A stretch of 64,000 bases of DNA from Angiostrongylus vasorum (GCA_018806985.1 JADANN010000461.1:2565276-2629275), one strand, 5' to 3'. Shown: positions 1 to 12,490, counted from the stretch's first letter. The notes: a model not told the origin generated them from the sequence alone. A program made the numbers and translations.

Positions 1-384
1 GCACTATAACTCATCTTTGCGATGTTATCTGGATGCCGCACTGAGATGTACAGCGGGAGATTTATCTCCAAGGTCTCCCAAGCTGAAAAGGAATCCAGCG
101 TTTTCATCAGGAAGCCTAGCTAAGAGTAAACCAATACTAGGATCCACTACCGTGGTATCAAACTAGTGGCATAGTCACAATTCTCTTTCTGATGCACAAG
201 AGCAGCGACTGCCTGTGGGGGGTGACGACCCGGGGCAAACTTTGGCCATGCTGAATTCGGGACTCCAGAGAACTACAATGGCTTTACCAGCAACTCTCCG
301 AAATATGGAGATTATGCTGGGGACCGCATAACCACTGAGGATGGGCTATCCAAGTATCCAAGTAAGTAAGTAAGTAAAATCGAC
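1..384 (+). mobile_element. SINE-C copy, 5' end cut by window edge
   Basis: First copy of a roughly 400 bp interspersed repeat seen more than a dozen times here. Full copies run from TCCCAACGGTTTACCGCC through CTGGGAGGTGTTCCTGGGTG to a tail TGCTGGGGTCCGCA..CAGTGAGGACGGGCC and then AAGT repeats. This copy ends in four AAGT units. I see no tRNA-like head. An internal hairpin (ACCAGGATCCACCACCG..CCTGGT) is present in most copies. The short simple tail fits a non-autonomous retroposon. Confidence 0.75.
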
Positions 385-1189
385 ATTCATAATTGTTCGT
401 TAATACAGAGGTTTTCAACGCACAGCCAGTGAGGACAGGCCGTTCAAGTGTTAAGTATCAAGTATTGTCACAGTACTACTCTGAAAACAGAAAAAAAGAA
501 GTTCTGATTCGAATCCGAATGTTCGGAAAAGCTAGACTTCACATTGAACTAACAGTAAGTGCAGCAGTATGACAAGACTGGTTCTTCCTTCGCACAAAAA
601 CATTGGTGAAAGAATTCGTTGCAGCGAGAAGTGTTGCTATTGGAATGTTAATACAAAATTGTGAATGGCATCGAATGTTAGTGCTAAGGTAAACAACAAT
701 TTGCCGATACTTTAAGATTCACGGGTTGGGAAACATGTGAATAGTGAAATAGGAGGCGAAAAGGAAGCAGTGAAGCGAAGGAGTTCAAATCTACCCTTAT
801 ATGGGTATCCCGACTTGAGAAATCATGAACAACCAAGGGCGATTTACACCTAACTATCACACTTTTGCTGCTTGGAAAAGAGCTTCATTCAAGCCTTTTT
901 TCTCTGGCTCTAGCATTCTATGCAGCAATGCTTCGCCGACGTTTGCACACTGCACGGAAGTAAGTTCTCCATCTTTCAACTACTTCTCTTACGATGGCCA
1001 TAACTAGCACAATTGGTTGCCCGGACTACCTGATGGAAATACCATTCCATGATACGTTACGGTTTGTCAGTTTGTTGTCCATGTACCATACGAATACGTC
1101 TCGAAAATGTGTTATTTTTCGAAGCTGACAAATGCTCGAATCTAATACCTAGAAAATTCGAAAAATTTCAAGGATGAAGATTAATACGT

Positions 1190-1585
1190 ATACTTACTAG
1201 GATAGTTGGATGGCCCCGTCCTCACTAATTGTGCCGGCCCCAACATAGGATCTACTTTTTCGGACATTTGCTGGCTAAGCCACTGCGATTCCCTGGAATC
1301 CCGTGGTCAGCCTGGCCAAAGTCTGCACCAGGTCTTCACCACCACGGGGAGTCCCAGCCCTTGTGGATCAGAGGGAGATTTGCCACCATGCGACTCTGAT
1401 ACCAGGAAGATGGTGGATCCTGGTATTGGTTTACTCTTATCTGCGCCTTCTGATGGAAACGCCAGACTGCTTCTCAGCTAGGGAGACCCCTGCTGGGGGG
1501 AATGAATTCCTCCGCTGTATGTGGCAGCCCGACAGCCAGGAACACCTCCCAGCCACGATGAGGTCGTAAACCTTTGGGAGGAACT
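1190..1585 (-). mobile_element. SINE-C copy, near full length
   Basis: The tail end lies at the left (TTACTAGGATAGTTGGATGGCCCGTCCTCAC) and the head (CACCTCCCAGCCACGATGAGG) at the right. The open frames across it are frames inside the repeat. Confidence 0.75.
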
Positions 1586-1589
1586 CACA

Positions 1590-4500
1590 TAAATAAGCGA
1601 TGGATTTCATAAGTGTTGCTGGAATTGCTGCTTGTCAAAGAAAATCTAAAGAACTGTGTTAATAGGGATTGTAGGTCGAGTAAAAACAAAGAAACGAAGA
1701 AAGCTCAAAAGCGAATTTAACATTATTCGATTTCACATTTATTCCATCAAAATTCAACTGATTAGAATTTACAACAAATCACAAACTTCTTCTATCCACT
1801 AAAGAATTTGAGGAATAACATTGGTGTTCCTCGAACCCATTCAATGGATTCGGTTCATCGTGCATTTTCTTTGTGAAAAAAACTATTAATTTATTTACAA
1901 GTCAAAGCGAGAAACGTGATGAAAAAACAAGTCGCCATATTGGTTTTAGACTTCCTTGCCGTGCGTTTATATCCCCACATGGAGTACACCTACTTATATC
2001 TAATGTATATTTAGCACCATCTGCCACTTGTGCTGTCCTCAAATGTCAATTGACTCGAGCAAGCTTCGGCAAGAAAGTCTTCTTTTAACCGCTGTTTTCT
2101 TGATAAGCACAGGTTGTCACTTAACTGAAAAGCTTGCGTCTTAGCGGATTTCGCTTTTTTCAGTGCAAGGAAAGTTCAAGTTGACGGCAATCTGCTCAGC
2201 CAAACATCTCCATAAACCCGGAAAGTCCATCTTCAAGCACCGTGTTCTTAACGAAGGAGCAACATAAAGGTATCGTTTCCTGACTCATTAGCTCACGGTC
2301 CTCTTAAAAGAGCTTTCGAACTTCTCAGTTTTTGGATGGCCGTGGGAATGTTACGCAAAAAACTGGAGTGTTGGCAATGGGACAACCACTGCCGCAAGTC
2401 TTGGCATTGGCTTTGTGTCTAAGGTAGAAGCAACCAGTAATCGATCTCCGACCATTACTCCGCTGTATATATATATATGCAAATGACTCCCTTGTCATCT
2501 GCTCCTCTTAAAGAAGAGATGGAAAAAATGTATTGAATTACTAAAAAAAACAGTTACAGTAGATAACATTCACACAAGAGAAACTGGAAAATAACTGGCT
2601 TCCATTTCTGAGCATTCAAATTAGTCAATCAGAAAATTTCTACATCCGAGTTGCTTTCGAAAGGCAAGTAGCAAGAACAGTATCGTTCATCACCCTTCGT
2701 TTCAACCCTCAAACACTGAGAGGGCTTTTATTGCGAACATGTTTCGAACACCCACCACTGTGCCCACAGGAAGAGAACAGAAAGAAGAATCCAGGAAACT
2801 GGAGCGGCAAATAGCCATTTCCAGTGGCTACGAAACTGTAGCTCCTCGGGTTCGGTGTATAGCAAACCCAACTCCCAACGATATTTCTAGCGATAACAAC
2901 GTCCTTTTTAGATATCCCATGTTTGCCAATTAAAAGATATGAGAATATAAAATGTCGCTTAAAAAGGGCTGGTCTAGAGAATTCGGTAACTGTGGTTGAA
3001 ATACCACCGAACTCTCTGACACTCCAGCCAGATAATAATCGCGTATATAACCGACTGAGCACATGGTAAAGTTGTAAAATATGTCCTAACGGTAGAGACG
3101 GCATTTTCGAAACGGGAATACCACTCTACGTCCGCGTAAGAGCAACTAGTTGGCGAACTTAAAGTTAAACCAAATACTCCATTAGATGCGCACAGAACAC
3201 GGAGACACAACGGAGAAGAGCTTTTGAAGGGTTTGCATGATTTGCACAAGTTCAAAAAATAAACCCAGGGAGGAGTGGCTGCTGATCTCATGTTGTCTTG
3301 ACCCATACCTTACGTTAATTTTTTTGACCTGAGCCAGGGACATTCTTCGCTCTTGTAAGACTCTGTTCTGCGGGCTTTCACACAAGGAACTAGAAGCCTT
3401 ACGAAGAACAAAACTGCTGAAATCGGGCTTGGGTTCCAAGTTTTCGAACAACACGACATTGTTGTGGTTGCAAAATCGTGAGGTCCTAGCGTGAGCTTTT
3501 TTATTATGAAAAAAAATTATGTACTAAGTTCTGTTGGCTGACGTTATGCAAGTGTCTGACTCTGCAGGTTGCATGCCAAATCGTCTTTTTCAGGTTCTGA
3601 AGAAAGTGACATCGCCGGAATTTCAGCACTAGTAAATGAATAAATTCTGTTACAACGATCTACGTTTGCTTATCAAGAGAACAGCGAGCTTCTGTCATCC
3701 CAAAGGACGAATCCCCTTTTGAAGAAATGTGCTGTGCTGCGGACAGGAGCTCCGCAAGACGGTCTCCATTCTCATTTCGATCTCTTATTTCGATGTTTCA
3801 TATCCTGTGCTTATTTCTGTCAGCCCTTCCTACTATGGCACTAAACTACTCAGCAACGAACTAATAAAGGAATTTTCGTTGTGGATTTCTTTACGGAACT
3901 GGTTGTAGAAACACATCGACCTACACGACTTCGCTTTTGTTCTCAATCGTGCAGTGTGTGACCGCCTTATAGAAAAGCTTTTTCTTTCTAACTCAATGGA
4001 TTTCTACTGTATATTACTAAAGCTTTTCAATTCAACAGTATTATTTTCGGATCTTCCCACCTTTTCTCTAATTTTGCTAGGTCATACGTTTTTTGGAATT
4101 CTAATCCCACAAGCTTAAAGTTAGATTACCTAGTTACCAGTACTGCCAAGGACAAATTTTGCAAAGTGGACAATGTTTTTCGTTCATCGAAATATATGTA
4201 GACCTGTTCCACATGTTGATCTAAAAAAAAACTTGTGGATATGAGAGCCTTATTGTGACCATCAAAGAAAATTGTGCATTGATTTCAATGTTTAACTAAG
4301 AAATCTTCCTTTTCTAGTGGTGATATATCACAGAAGAGAAACCTGAATCTAGGATGTGAAATTCTTTCCATCAGCTACTCTGTTGTGGTTTCCAAGCCTA
4401 AACTTAACAGTTTGCAAAGCTTTCTGATATGTCCCAAGGTGATATGCATTAATTCCAATGCACATTTCCACGAAAGATTACCGTCTTGAAGTTTCAACAA

Positions 4501-4750
4501 GCATATCTCAGCTTTTCGTATTCTATATTACTTGAAACAAAAGAAAATAAAGTGCGCAGATCCTCTCCGACATGACGAGGTTCTCTTTGCTTGAAATTCA
4601 GGTATTTTTCATGCTCGTGATACGTTTTTTTGGCTTTTTTTTTGGGGAGGTTTGTAATGAAAGTAGAGAGCCTGCACAGACTGCACATGTGGGATTTTCA
4701 GAAGCAAAAAAATGATCTCTTTCCTGAGTCTATTGCTGATGTCAGTTGCT
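1590..4750. other. Unassigned stretch, no gene recognised
   Basis: About 3.2 kb of AT-rich DNA. There are overlapping open frames of up to 131 codons on the - strand near 2,709-3,454, but they match no family I know, carry no convincing splice-linked partners, and overlap each other. A short TATATATATATATG run sits near 2,466. I see no repeat family here. Confidence 0.5.
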
Positions 4751-4759
4751 GAAGTATTT

Positions 4760-5065
4760 GGGTTCGAATTAAAGGGTAAAGGATAAAGCTCTCGGTGTTG
4801 ATCAATCCCCAAAGGGTGTGCCATGCATTCGATTTCATAAAGCATCGTTTGAAGATGATTGAATGCATATCTAGCCTTTATAATAACTCGCGGTGGCCTG
4901 CCGATGTATCGACCCAGTGCTGCTATCCTCTCAGACAAATCTGGTACCAATTTGGCGACCCCAGAGAGATGAAAGGCTTGGTGGACCACGAGCGTAGGGT
5001 CGATTCTACGTGTGCGTTGCAGTGTTGCAAGGTGTTTCCGATCACTGCGCCGCACGCACTCTTGA
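4760..5065 (-). mobile_element. SINE-A copy (tRNA-derived)
   Basis: SINE-A in head-to-tail order: a tRNA-like head with A box (TGGCGCAGTGGTCGGAGGCG type) and B box (GGAATCGATCCCC type); a block around CGGCAAATTGGTACCAGAC; GATACATCGGTAGGCCACCG; CATTCAATCACCTCC; and a tail CGCCGAGAGCTTTATCC. The A and B boxes are the internal RNA polymerase III promoter of tRNA genes. In this copy the head is at the right end and the TTTATCC tail at the left. Confidence 0.8.
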
Positions 5066-5354
5066 GGTTCGAAAATCTAAAAAGAAATGACACTTCGTTT
5101 TAATCTTTTCGGAATTTAAGCACTAAACGTCAAAATGGCATATATGAGAGATAATACACACTTTTCGGGCAAAGTTTTTTTCGAAAAATCTGTGGCATTC
5201 TCAGCTTCTTAAATCCTTTAGCTATTGGAAAACTATTGTTACTTATAGTCGCGACTGATGGTTCCAGTTCTGTGGAAGAAGTCTGCATAAACAAATGAAA
5301 CAGTAGAAAATTTTTTTTTACTATGACTACTTTTGTGAGATTTCCGTCTGTTAT

Positions 5355-5600
5355 TTCACAGGGCGCACGTAGCCCAATGGTTAGAGGTGTCATGTAACAC
5401 ATGCGTAGTCTTTAGTTCGACCCTGCTTCCATCCTTTCGTGGGTCGAATAATTGGTGCCTAAGAACTTTAAGATAATAAACTGGAAACAGTGAATACCAT
5501 ACATCAGTAGGCCATTGCAAGTCACTGTATAAGCAAAATATACACTAGCTCACTTCTACGATGCTACGAATTGAGTCGAATTCCTACAGTAGTGGTTGAC
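5355..5600 (+). mobile_element. Divergent tRNA-headed SINE
   Basis: The head GGGCGCACGTAGCCCAATGG followed by TTAGAGGTG reads as an A box, and TAGTTCGACCC as a B box. A SINE-A-like body (GTCACTG..CACTTCTACGATGCTACGAATTGAG) follows but is badly decayed. Confidence 0.5.
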
Positions 5601-6302
5601 GCCGAACGCCTTGTGCTCTGTATTACTCGTGAAATTAGAAAGTGTTGGCGAAATGAAATGAAAATAAGAAATGTCAATGACTTAGACGTGTAGCAAATGG
5701 CACGAACCACCCACATGTCCATGACTTATTATGAATAATGCAAAGATTTGTTGTAATTTTATTGCTCTTGCACATAATGGCTTTGGAATGCTGTTAGTCG
5801 TTACCAAAACTCGTTTATTGCTGATAAACTTGTCGACTGGTCGGCTATTCTCAGCTTTTATCATCGACCGTCTTATAAACTTCCGACTGAGACCGATGAG
5901 TGGCCTTTCGCTGTTTTTCTCCACTGTCGTTATTCTTTATTCTCGTGAACGTATTATCAAAAGTCCTCTACAAACCAAGGCAGCCACTATGTTTCGAAAC
6001 GAAGATTTCTTTTAATTGAGCCGAATACTGAGCGCAGCTGTGAGTCGAAAAGAACATTCGGCCTTTTTTCGGATAGTGGACTTCGCATGCTGTCGGAAAG
6101 ATGTTGAGAAATACTGATGGCTCGAGAACCTTTCGTGCAGAAAATTTGCTTATGACAAGCTTCGTCCACCTCTCGGCGAATATAAATGTTTATCAGGGAT
6201 TTAGTGTACACATCCATTCAGTCACCTTTACGATGCAGTGAAAGGAGTCGGGTGCACAGTGTAGCTGTAAGAGGTTAATCATAGAACATTTAGATAATAA
6301 AT

Positions 6303-6575
6303 AAAGAACAAAGCTCTCGGCTGTAATCAATCCCCTGAGAGATGCGCCATGCATTCGACTTCATTTAGCATCGTTTGGAAGGAAGGCAAATCTGGCCTTT
6401 ACAATCGCGGTGGCCTTCCGATGTATCGAGCCAGAGCTACTGTCTTCCCTGACAAGCCTGGTTTTAATTTGCCGACCCCGGAGAGATGGATGGCTTGGTG
6501 GGCCATGAGCGCGGGGATCAATTCTGCGAGTTTGTTGCAAGGCGCCTCCGACCACTGCTCCACACACGCCCGTTA
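6303..6575 (-). mobile_element. SINE-A copy, full length
   Basis: Head at the right (complement of ACACGCCCGTTAACATTTGG region), tail at the left (AAGCTCTCGGCTGTAATCAA). It faces the next copy head to head with a spacer of about 115 bp. Confidence 0.8.
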
Positions 6576-6689
6576 ACATTTGGATACATGTAGTAATTGC
6601 TCTTACCAACACCGAATATTTCATTGGCATAGATTTATGGATACACAACACGGATAGACATACATATGAATATATACGCACATATACTC

Positions 6690-6972
6690 TAGATGGGCGC
6701 GTGTGGCGTAGTGGATGGAGGCGGCACTGCGAAACACACATGGAATTGGTCCCCGCGGCCATGGCTCACCAAGCCCTCCATCCGTCCGGGGTGGGCAAAT
6801 TGGTACTAGACTTGTCTGCGAGGGTAGCAGCACTGGCTCGATACATCGGTAGGCCACCGCGAGTCATTGTAAAGGCCCAGTTATGCATTCAATCACTTCC
6901 AACGATATTTGATGAAGTAGAATGCATGGCGCAACCCTCAGGGATTGATCGACGTCAAGAGCTTTATCCTTT
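6690..6972 (+). mobile_element. SINE-A copy, full length
   Basis: Head GGGCGCGTGTGGCGTAGTGG, tail ending in TTTATCC plus a T-rich run. The body is well kept, including the CTGGCTCGATACATCGGTAG segment. Confidence 0.82.
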
Positions 6973-7254
6973 TTTTTTATCCTTTATGATATAGATATAC
7001 ACTATACACTGGAAATAGACTTCAGGTCAGTAAGAGACATCGTGCAAATGTTTTGACGTTCAAGAGCGTCCAGTCGCAAACTTTGTGCTTAACTGTAACA
7101 TGCCACGTCACAACCATACAGTTTCAACGCCTCCACAAAAGTTATCGACGTTATAATCAGTTCCTCTGCCAGAAATCGTCTAAACTGCGACGATTTATTG
7201 ACAAATTTGTCGAGAAATAGGAATGAACATGCAGTGGTTATATATACACCTTGA

Positions 7255-7430
7255 ATTATTCACTGGATAGGTCGCTAATCTGATACAGCGCACTGGGCTC
7301 ATCAACCTTTCATCATTCCTGTGTCAGCATATTGGTATCAGACCTGTCTGCAATTGTAAAGCACTAATTTGAGTCAACGATGAACTCTCGCAAGTCACTG
7401 CGTAAGCCAGATGGCTTCAATCACCCGTGC
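7255..7430 (+). mobile_element. Decayed SINE-A relative
   Basis: Fragments such as TGGTATCAGACCTGTCTG and CAAGTCACTGCGTAAGCC follow the SINE-A order but the head and tail are barely recognisable. Confidence 0.4.
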
Positions 7431-7689
7431 AATGTTTGGTGGAATCGAGTGAATGATGGATCATTTACGAAATTATCAAAGCCGAGAGCTTTTTCGCAAC
7501 TACTGTACAGTTTTTTCACCCATTCCCTCATCTATCGTAGCATCCATGGGCTTTTTATGCTCGTCTACCAATTAAGATTTTAACCATCATTTCTACTCAA
7601 AACTTTCTCCACTGCCGGTTAGTTTGTCTACTGTGTATTTTTTCGTTTTTCTCAAAGTTTAGATTTTTTTCAAGGCTAAAATCGACATT

Positions 7690-8093
7690 CTCTCAACGGT
7701 TTACCGCGCCGTCGTGGCTGCAAGGTGTTCCTGAGTGTCCGGATGCGATGTACAGTGGGAGGATTCATCACCCTAGCAGGGTCTTCCAAACAGAGACATA
7801 GTCCGGAGTTTCCATCAGGAAGCCCAGCTAAGAGCAAACCAATACCAGGATCTGTCACCGTTTTGGTATGAAACTACTCGCATGGTGGCAAGTCCTCCCT
7901 GATCCACAAGGGCGGCGAGCGCCTGTGGTGATGACGACTTGGAGCAGACTTTGAATTGGCTAACCTCGAGACTCCAGAGAACTACAACGGCTAAACCAAC
8001 AAAACTCCGAAAAAAATGGAGATTATGCTGGGGTCCGCATAACCACTGAGGATGTGCTATCCAAGTATCCAAGTAAGTAAGTAAGTAAAATCG
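7690..8093 (+). mobile_element. SINE-C copy with AAGT tail
   Basis: Complete from CTCAACGGTTTACCGCGCC to CCAAGTAAGTAAGTAAGTA. The bases after the tail (AATCGACATTCATAATTGTT) also follow the copy at 1-384. The two copies therefore share flanking sequence, so one locus is a segmental copy of the other rather than an independent insertion. Confidence 0.8.
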
Positions 8094-8094
8094 A

Positions 8095-9090
8095 CATTCA
8101 TAATTGTTCGTTAATATAGAGGTTTTCAAAGTAGCATTCATAAAAAAATAAATCGCCAGGAGTTCCATAAGCTTCTTCGTAAGTGATCAGGAAAACAAAT
8201 TCCACAGGTTTTTTTTTAAAAAACGATCTGAAAAGGTAGACATGAAAATATAGGCTGAAACCCATAGGCCAATATCGATTCGAAAGGCAAACTATTCTTC
8301 GGTAGTCATTCCTATGAAGTCCGATAGTGATGAATTTGGGTCTGCTATGGAGCACAGAAAACATCTGTCGACTATCTTTCGTGCATTTTTCTTACTTGAT
8401 TCGAAAAGAAAGCGTCAAAACGCTACGAATTAAGTCGCTTTTCCGAAAGAATGTTACTAACTTGTGAATGTAAGCAGCACATCGCAGTGACGTGTACTCG
8501 TTATTCATCGGAAGTCGAACAATCAAATGTCAATTTCTAAATATCGAAGAAGGAATCAATGTTGGCGAGCATGATTTCACTTACAAGGAGTGGCATTTTA
8601 AACGCTGTTACGGTAAACATGATGGTTTGCACTTTCATGAACGCCGTTGATTTCGAGTTCGCCGAATATGTTCTCACTGGATCCTAAGGATAGTGTCGCT
8701 AGAACGTTCCCAGACCTTCAACACAGGCAATCGCCATCTTTGTGGATTCGAAGAAGATTGTTCAGACAGATCAAGGACCACTGAAACAAATCCGAATGAT
8801 GGTATGCTTAGTTCGCTCAGGCAGGGTAGAACCAGCCGAGTAGTGAACCTAATGCACAACAAGTCTAACCACTGCTCATTTTGGTCCACGATCATCAGTA
8901 GTAACCGAAATCGGTCTCTAGATGACATATTAGTTTGTGATGATGGGAGCACAACGATAATGGTCAGATAAGAAACGGAATCGCCTAAAAATGGAAAAAA
9001 GCTGGTGTGCCTCACAGACCACGCATCTACAGCTGCAACTGCTGAACGATAGTTTTCCTCATGTCTGCTAACAAAGTTCGATTTTTATTT
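8095..9090. other. Unassigned stretch
   Basis: The opposite-strand frames around 8,674-9,015 are open on both strands over about 280 bp. No domain was recognised and no flanking splice sites were convincing. The first about 40 bp duplicate sequence found after the SINE-C copy near 380. Confidence 0.4.
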
Positions 9091-9094
9091 TTTT

Positions 9095-9265
9095 GCCGAC
9101 TACAATTTTTACGGCAGGGTGTTATGCGAAATACAAATACAACGATGCTGAGATATTTGCAAAACTCCGGACGGGAGGTGTCTGCGATGGGGAACGAACG
9201 CACTATTGTCCTTTCCGGGGGCTAACGCGTTCACCACTACGCCATGCTGGTCCTTCGTTTCGTAT
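9095..9265 (-). mobile_element. SINE-B copy (tRNA-derived)
   Basis: SINE-B order on its own strand: head GCATGGTGTGGTGGTGAACG (A box), GTTCGTTCCCCACCGCAGA (B box), then CAAATATCTCAGCATCGTTG, ATTTCACGTAACACCCTGCC and a tail GGCAGTAAATAAAA. Here the head lies at the right, next to GGTCCTTCGTTTCG. Confidence 0.75.
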
Positions 9266-9361
9266 GTCACATAGCTAGCAAAGCAAATGACAACTATATG
9301 AAGGCATGATGTTCTGTGAGATTACAATGTGCGAAAACCCAAGCTAAATTGAATAATAGAT

Positions 9362-9443
9362 TGGTTTTTTCCAAAAAGATCGATGTCTTTCTTAAGTAAC
9401 TACTGGTTTTTTTCCAAAAGATCGATTTTTTTTAAGTAACTAC
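9362..9443. repeat. Direct tandem duplication, about 42 bp x 2
   Basis: Two adjacent units run from TGGTTTTTTCC to AAGTAACTAC with a few differences in the T-runs. They were probably made by replication slippage. Confidence 0.8.
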
Positions 9444-9444
9444 T

Positions 9445-10805
9445 TCATTTTACTTAATTTGTTACTGATTACGAAAGTTTAAATCAATAAAGCTATGCGT
9501 TTTGGCCCTATAACTATACAGAACTGCCAGTCTCTCTTATCACTTTTTAAAATGGCTTTAGTGATATGTAGGAAATCTTAACAGCAAAACTCCTGCGAAG
9601 AAAAGAACTAAGCCATCGACATCACTACTAAAGAATAAATGATTCTAGCGTAATTCCAAAAGAATTACGGTACTTTAGCAATGCTCGACGACGACCAATT
9701 CATTTTCACTAATCAATTTGCTTGATAACTAAGAAGCTTGCATAAAGCATGATGTTTCTATTGTTCATGAGTAGATAAATCCGGTTCTCGACGATGATCA
9801 CCGTGATTTTAAAGTGAGCGACAGCATGAAGGTAAACGAAAGCTACAAGCTTGCTTAATGAATCGACAAATGGAACAAACGAGTTCCAAACACTTCCGAT
9901 GAATGAATGACGACAGTCACCGTCAAATAATCTGTGATTTGAGCTTTGATTAGCTTAGCAATGACAGAAAAAAGAAATAGATTTCACCACGAATGCTACT
10001 TTAATCAGAGTTTTTTTTTCCTTATTTTTTCTCCACGTTTAACTTTCCATAGCTGTCTCGTCATCCCATTGATGTTCCATCTTCAATAGAACAACTTTCG
10101 TTCATTTGAACACTTGTGACGGCTTGCCTTTTCTTATGAAAAGTGAACGTTATTCAGCGGTTTTATACAATAGCATTCTTCCCTTACTTAATATGATTCA
10201 GGATACACCTAGCCTAGTATTAAATGAAAAAAATTCCTATTCTAAATTGAAAACTTTCAAGTGATTTCCTTCACTTCCCTCTCCTTTTCTCCTATGTAAG
10301 ATCATATCAGCAGCAAGCTTACCCAACTAATCTTTTTTTCGTTGTTCACTAGTCAAGTGTCTTCCTTGAAATGTCTTTGATATCACACTTTTCTAAACTT
10401 TTATCAAACTACAACCACTTGAGGCCGAAATATGAACAAAACTTAGAACTTCCATTGCGTTTAGAACATTCGATTGCCCTTATAGGGTGCTCACGTGCTA
10501 TAATCACACCCACCGAGGTCCAAGCATTGTTCTTCTACCAGCCAATTTTTTACTTTACTTATCTCTCAGCATCCTCATGGTTGTATTTCACGTAGTACTC
10601 TGCTTTGAAAAAAGAGTTTACAGCGAATAAAAGTGATATATTATTTTTGATGGGTTAAGCCAAATGGTTCCGTCGGCGAATCTTTCACCATTATCAAAAT
10701 GTGGTTTCGTAATAATTTAACGACGAAATTGCCTTTAAACAAGCATAGACCACTAAAATAGGCAACTTACCCGTCTTAGTAATACCGTAGACTTTAGTGA
10801 TTAAG
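9445..10805. other. Unassigned stretch
   Basis: AT-rich sequence with short open frames only, of at most 74 codons. I see no repeat family, RNA gene or conserved coding block. Confidence 0.5.
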
Positions 10806-10814
10806 TCATGCGTG

Positions 10815-11090
10815 ACGGGCGCGGGAGGCGCAGTGGTTGGAGGCACCACTGCTACACACACGTGGAATCGATCCCCGCGCCTATGGCTCACCAAGCCTTC
10901 CATCCCTGCGGGGTCGGCAGATTGGTACCAGACTTGTCTGGGAGGATAGCAGCACTGGCTCGATACATCGGCAGGCCACTGCGAGCCATTATAAAGGTCA
11001 GATATGCATTCAATCACCTCCAAACGATGCTTAATGAAGTCGAATGCATGGCGCATCCCTCAGGGATTCATCTACGCGAAAAGCTTTGTA
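10815..11090 (+). mobile_element. SINE-A copy, full length
   Basis: Well preserved. The head GACGGGCGCGGGAGGCGCAG carries the A box and TGGAATCGATCCCCGCGCC the B box. The central block is CGGCAGATTGGTACCAGAC and the tail AAAAGCTTTGTAC. Confidence 0.82.
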
Positions 11091-11774
11091 CTTTTGTTTT
11101 TTTTTGTTGTTTATGGACACAAAGTGATCTAAGCCTTTTGACAATGTACTCATTATAGCATCTGTAATAAGATCACTAGTACATTGTACCTGAACTCATG
11201 CAATGTCTTTCACTGCCGTTAGGTTAGGTCGCCCAATCTTGCATTTTATATAGAGTTGAATAGGCGCCTCTGAACTAATTAACGACTTACAGCCACAGAA
11301 CTTTCTAAATCGTTCCTTCTTGTACACACCTAGAGAGGAACTCCTTCGTCAAAAGTAATGTGTAGTTCGAAAGAATCTTGCTTAGATTAGAAATTCTAAT
11401 TTTGGGATAACATTCCCTATAGTTGTTACTTGAGAGTCTGGTTTCACAGCCGGCTGAGATTGCTGTGATGCTATGTTTAGCACGATCCCTTCTTCTCTTC
11501 TCTACCTGTACACAATAGTCCATGGTTTGAAATTCACATCTTCATACTACAACCACATCAAGAAGCCGATAAAGTGAGCTTTCATTGCTTCTCTTCTAGA
11601 TAAGATGGGATGGCAAATTCATTCTAGTTAAGAAAAAAGCTTAAGCACGAGTCTGTTAAACAATGAGAAGGAAGTCTTTTGCCGATCATCTTCACAGATA
11701 ACCGGTTACTGGATAATGGGCCTAAATCTGCCAGAAAGGTAAACAACTATATTTACAGATAATCTAGTCTTTAA

Positions 11775-11886
11775 ACATCTCATTATTGCTCCAATCCCTC
11801 CTGAGTTGGCAAATCGGAACCATAACTATTTGGGAGGGTGAAAACAGTGATCTAGTGCCAATAGCCATAGCGAGTCATATACGCGT

Positions 11887-11924
<38 letters not shown>

Positions 11925-12000
11925 AATGAAGCTACTAATGGAATCGAATGCAAGACGCACCCTTAGGATATAGATCAACGCCGAACCATTTAGATCTCAG
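11775..12000 (+). mobile_element. Decayed SINE-A relative interrupted by TA repeat
   Basis: TTGGCAAATCGGAACCATAA, TAGCGAGTCATATACGCGTC and GAATGCAAGACGCACCCTTA keep the SINE-A order. A TA run replaces the usual CATATCTGG segment. Confidence 0.55.
11889..11922. repeat. TA dinucleotide microsatellite
   Basis: About 17 uninterrupted TA units lie inside the SINE-A relative. Confidence 0.95.
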
Positions 12001-12411
12001 ATTCTATTCTTCTTTTGTAAAAAAAAGGATATGGCATTACAAATATAAACGAAAACAAGAAAAGTCACTCAAAGGCCTAACTTTTATTTACTGAGTGCTT
12101 TATTCATGGTAACCTATTATGTAAAATACATGCACAGACCCTATTACATTAACAGTGGTCTCATGTGCTACCCACCAGACCAACCGAGGCCCCCCCCACC
12201 CGCTTGCTTTTCTCCCAGCCAGTCTTTTGCTCTGCTGGTGCTATCAGTAATTACTTGAGTTAAGACGAGCTAAAGTATCGTGGCTTCGAATTTATCCTTA
12301 CCTTTACCAGGTTCAATATCGATTTGTGCTCCCAGGATCATTCTCGTTGGCAGGTGATTGCTAATCGCATCGCTAGAGTACAAAAAAATCTGACAGAGAA
12401 GGGCAAATCGA

Positions 12412-12490
12412 AGGCTTCGGTTAGTGTGGTGGATAGCGAGTGAACCGTCGGTAAGGAATAAAGGCAATCTCTGGTTCGAGGCCCAATTGA
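12412..12490 (+). other. tRNA-like block with A and B box
   Basis: GGTTAGTGTGGTGGATAGCG resembles an A box and CTGGTTCGAGGCCC is a strong B box about 50 bp later. The acceptor stem does not close well, so this is more likely a SINE head or tRNA relic than a working tRNA gene. Confidence 0.35.

Noticed and set aside
2709..3454. Overlapping - strand frames of 90-131 codons
   Set aside because: No domain, no coherent splice sites, mutually overlapping; probably chance.
10808..11158. 116-codon + frame and similar 'conserved' proteins at 6,701, 4,609, 19,631 and 50,024
   Set aside because: They resemble each other only because all are frames through SINE-A copies.
12412..12490. Possible functional tRNA gene
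   Set aside because: A and B boxes are present but the acceptor stem does not pair and no clean anticodon arm could be drawn.
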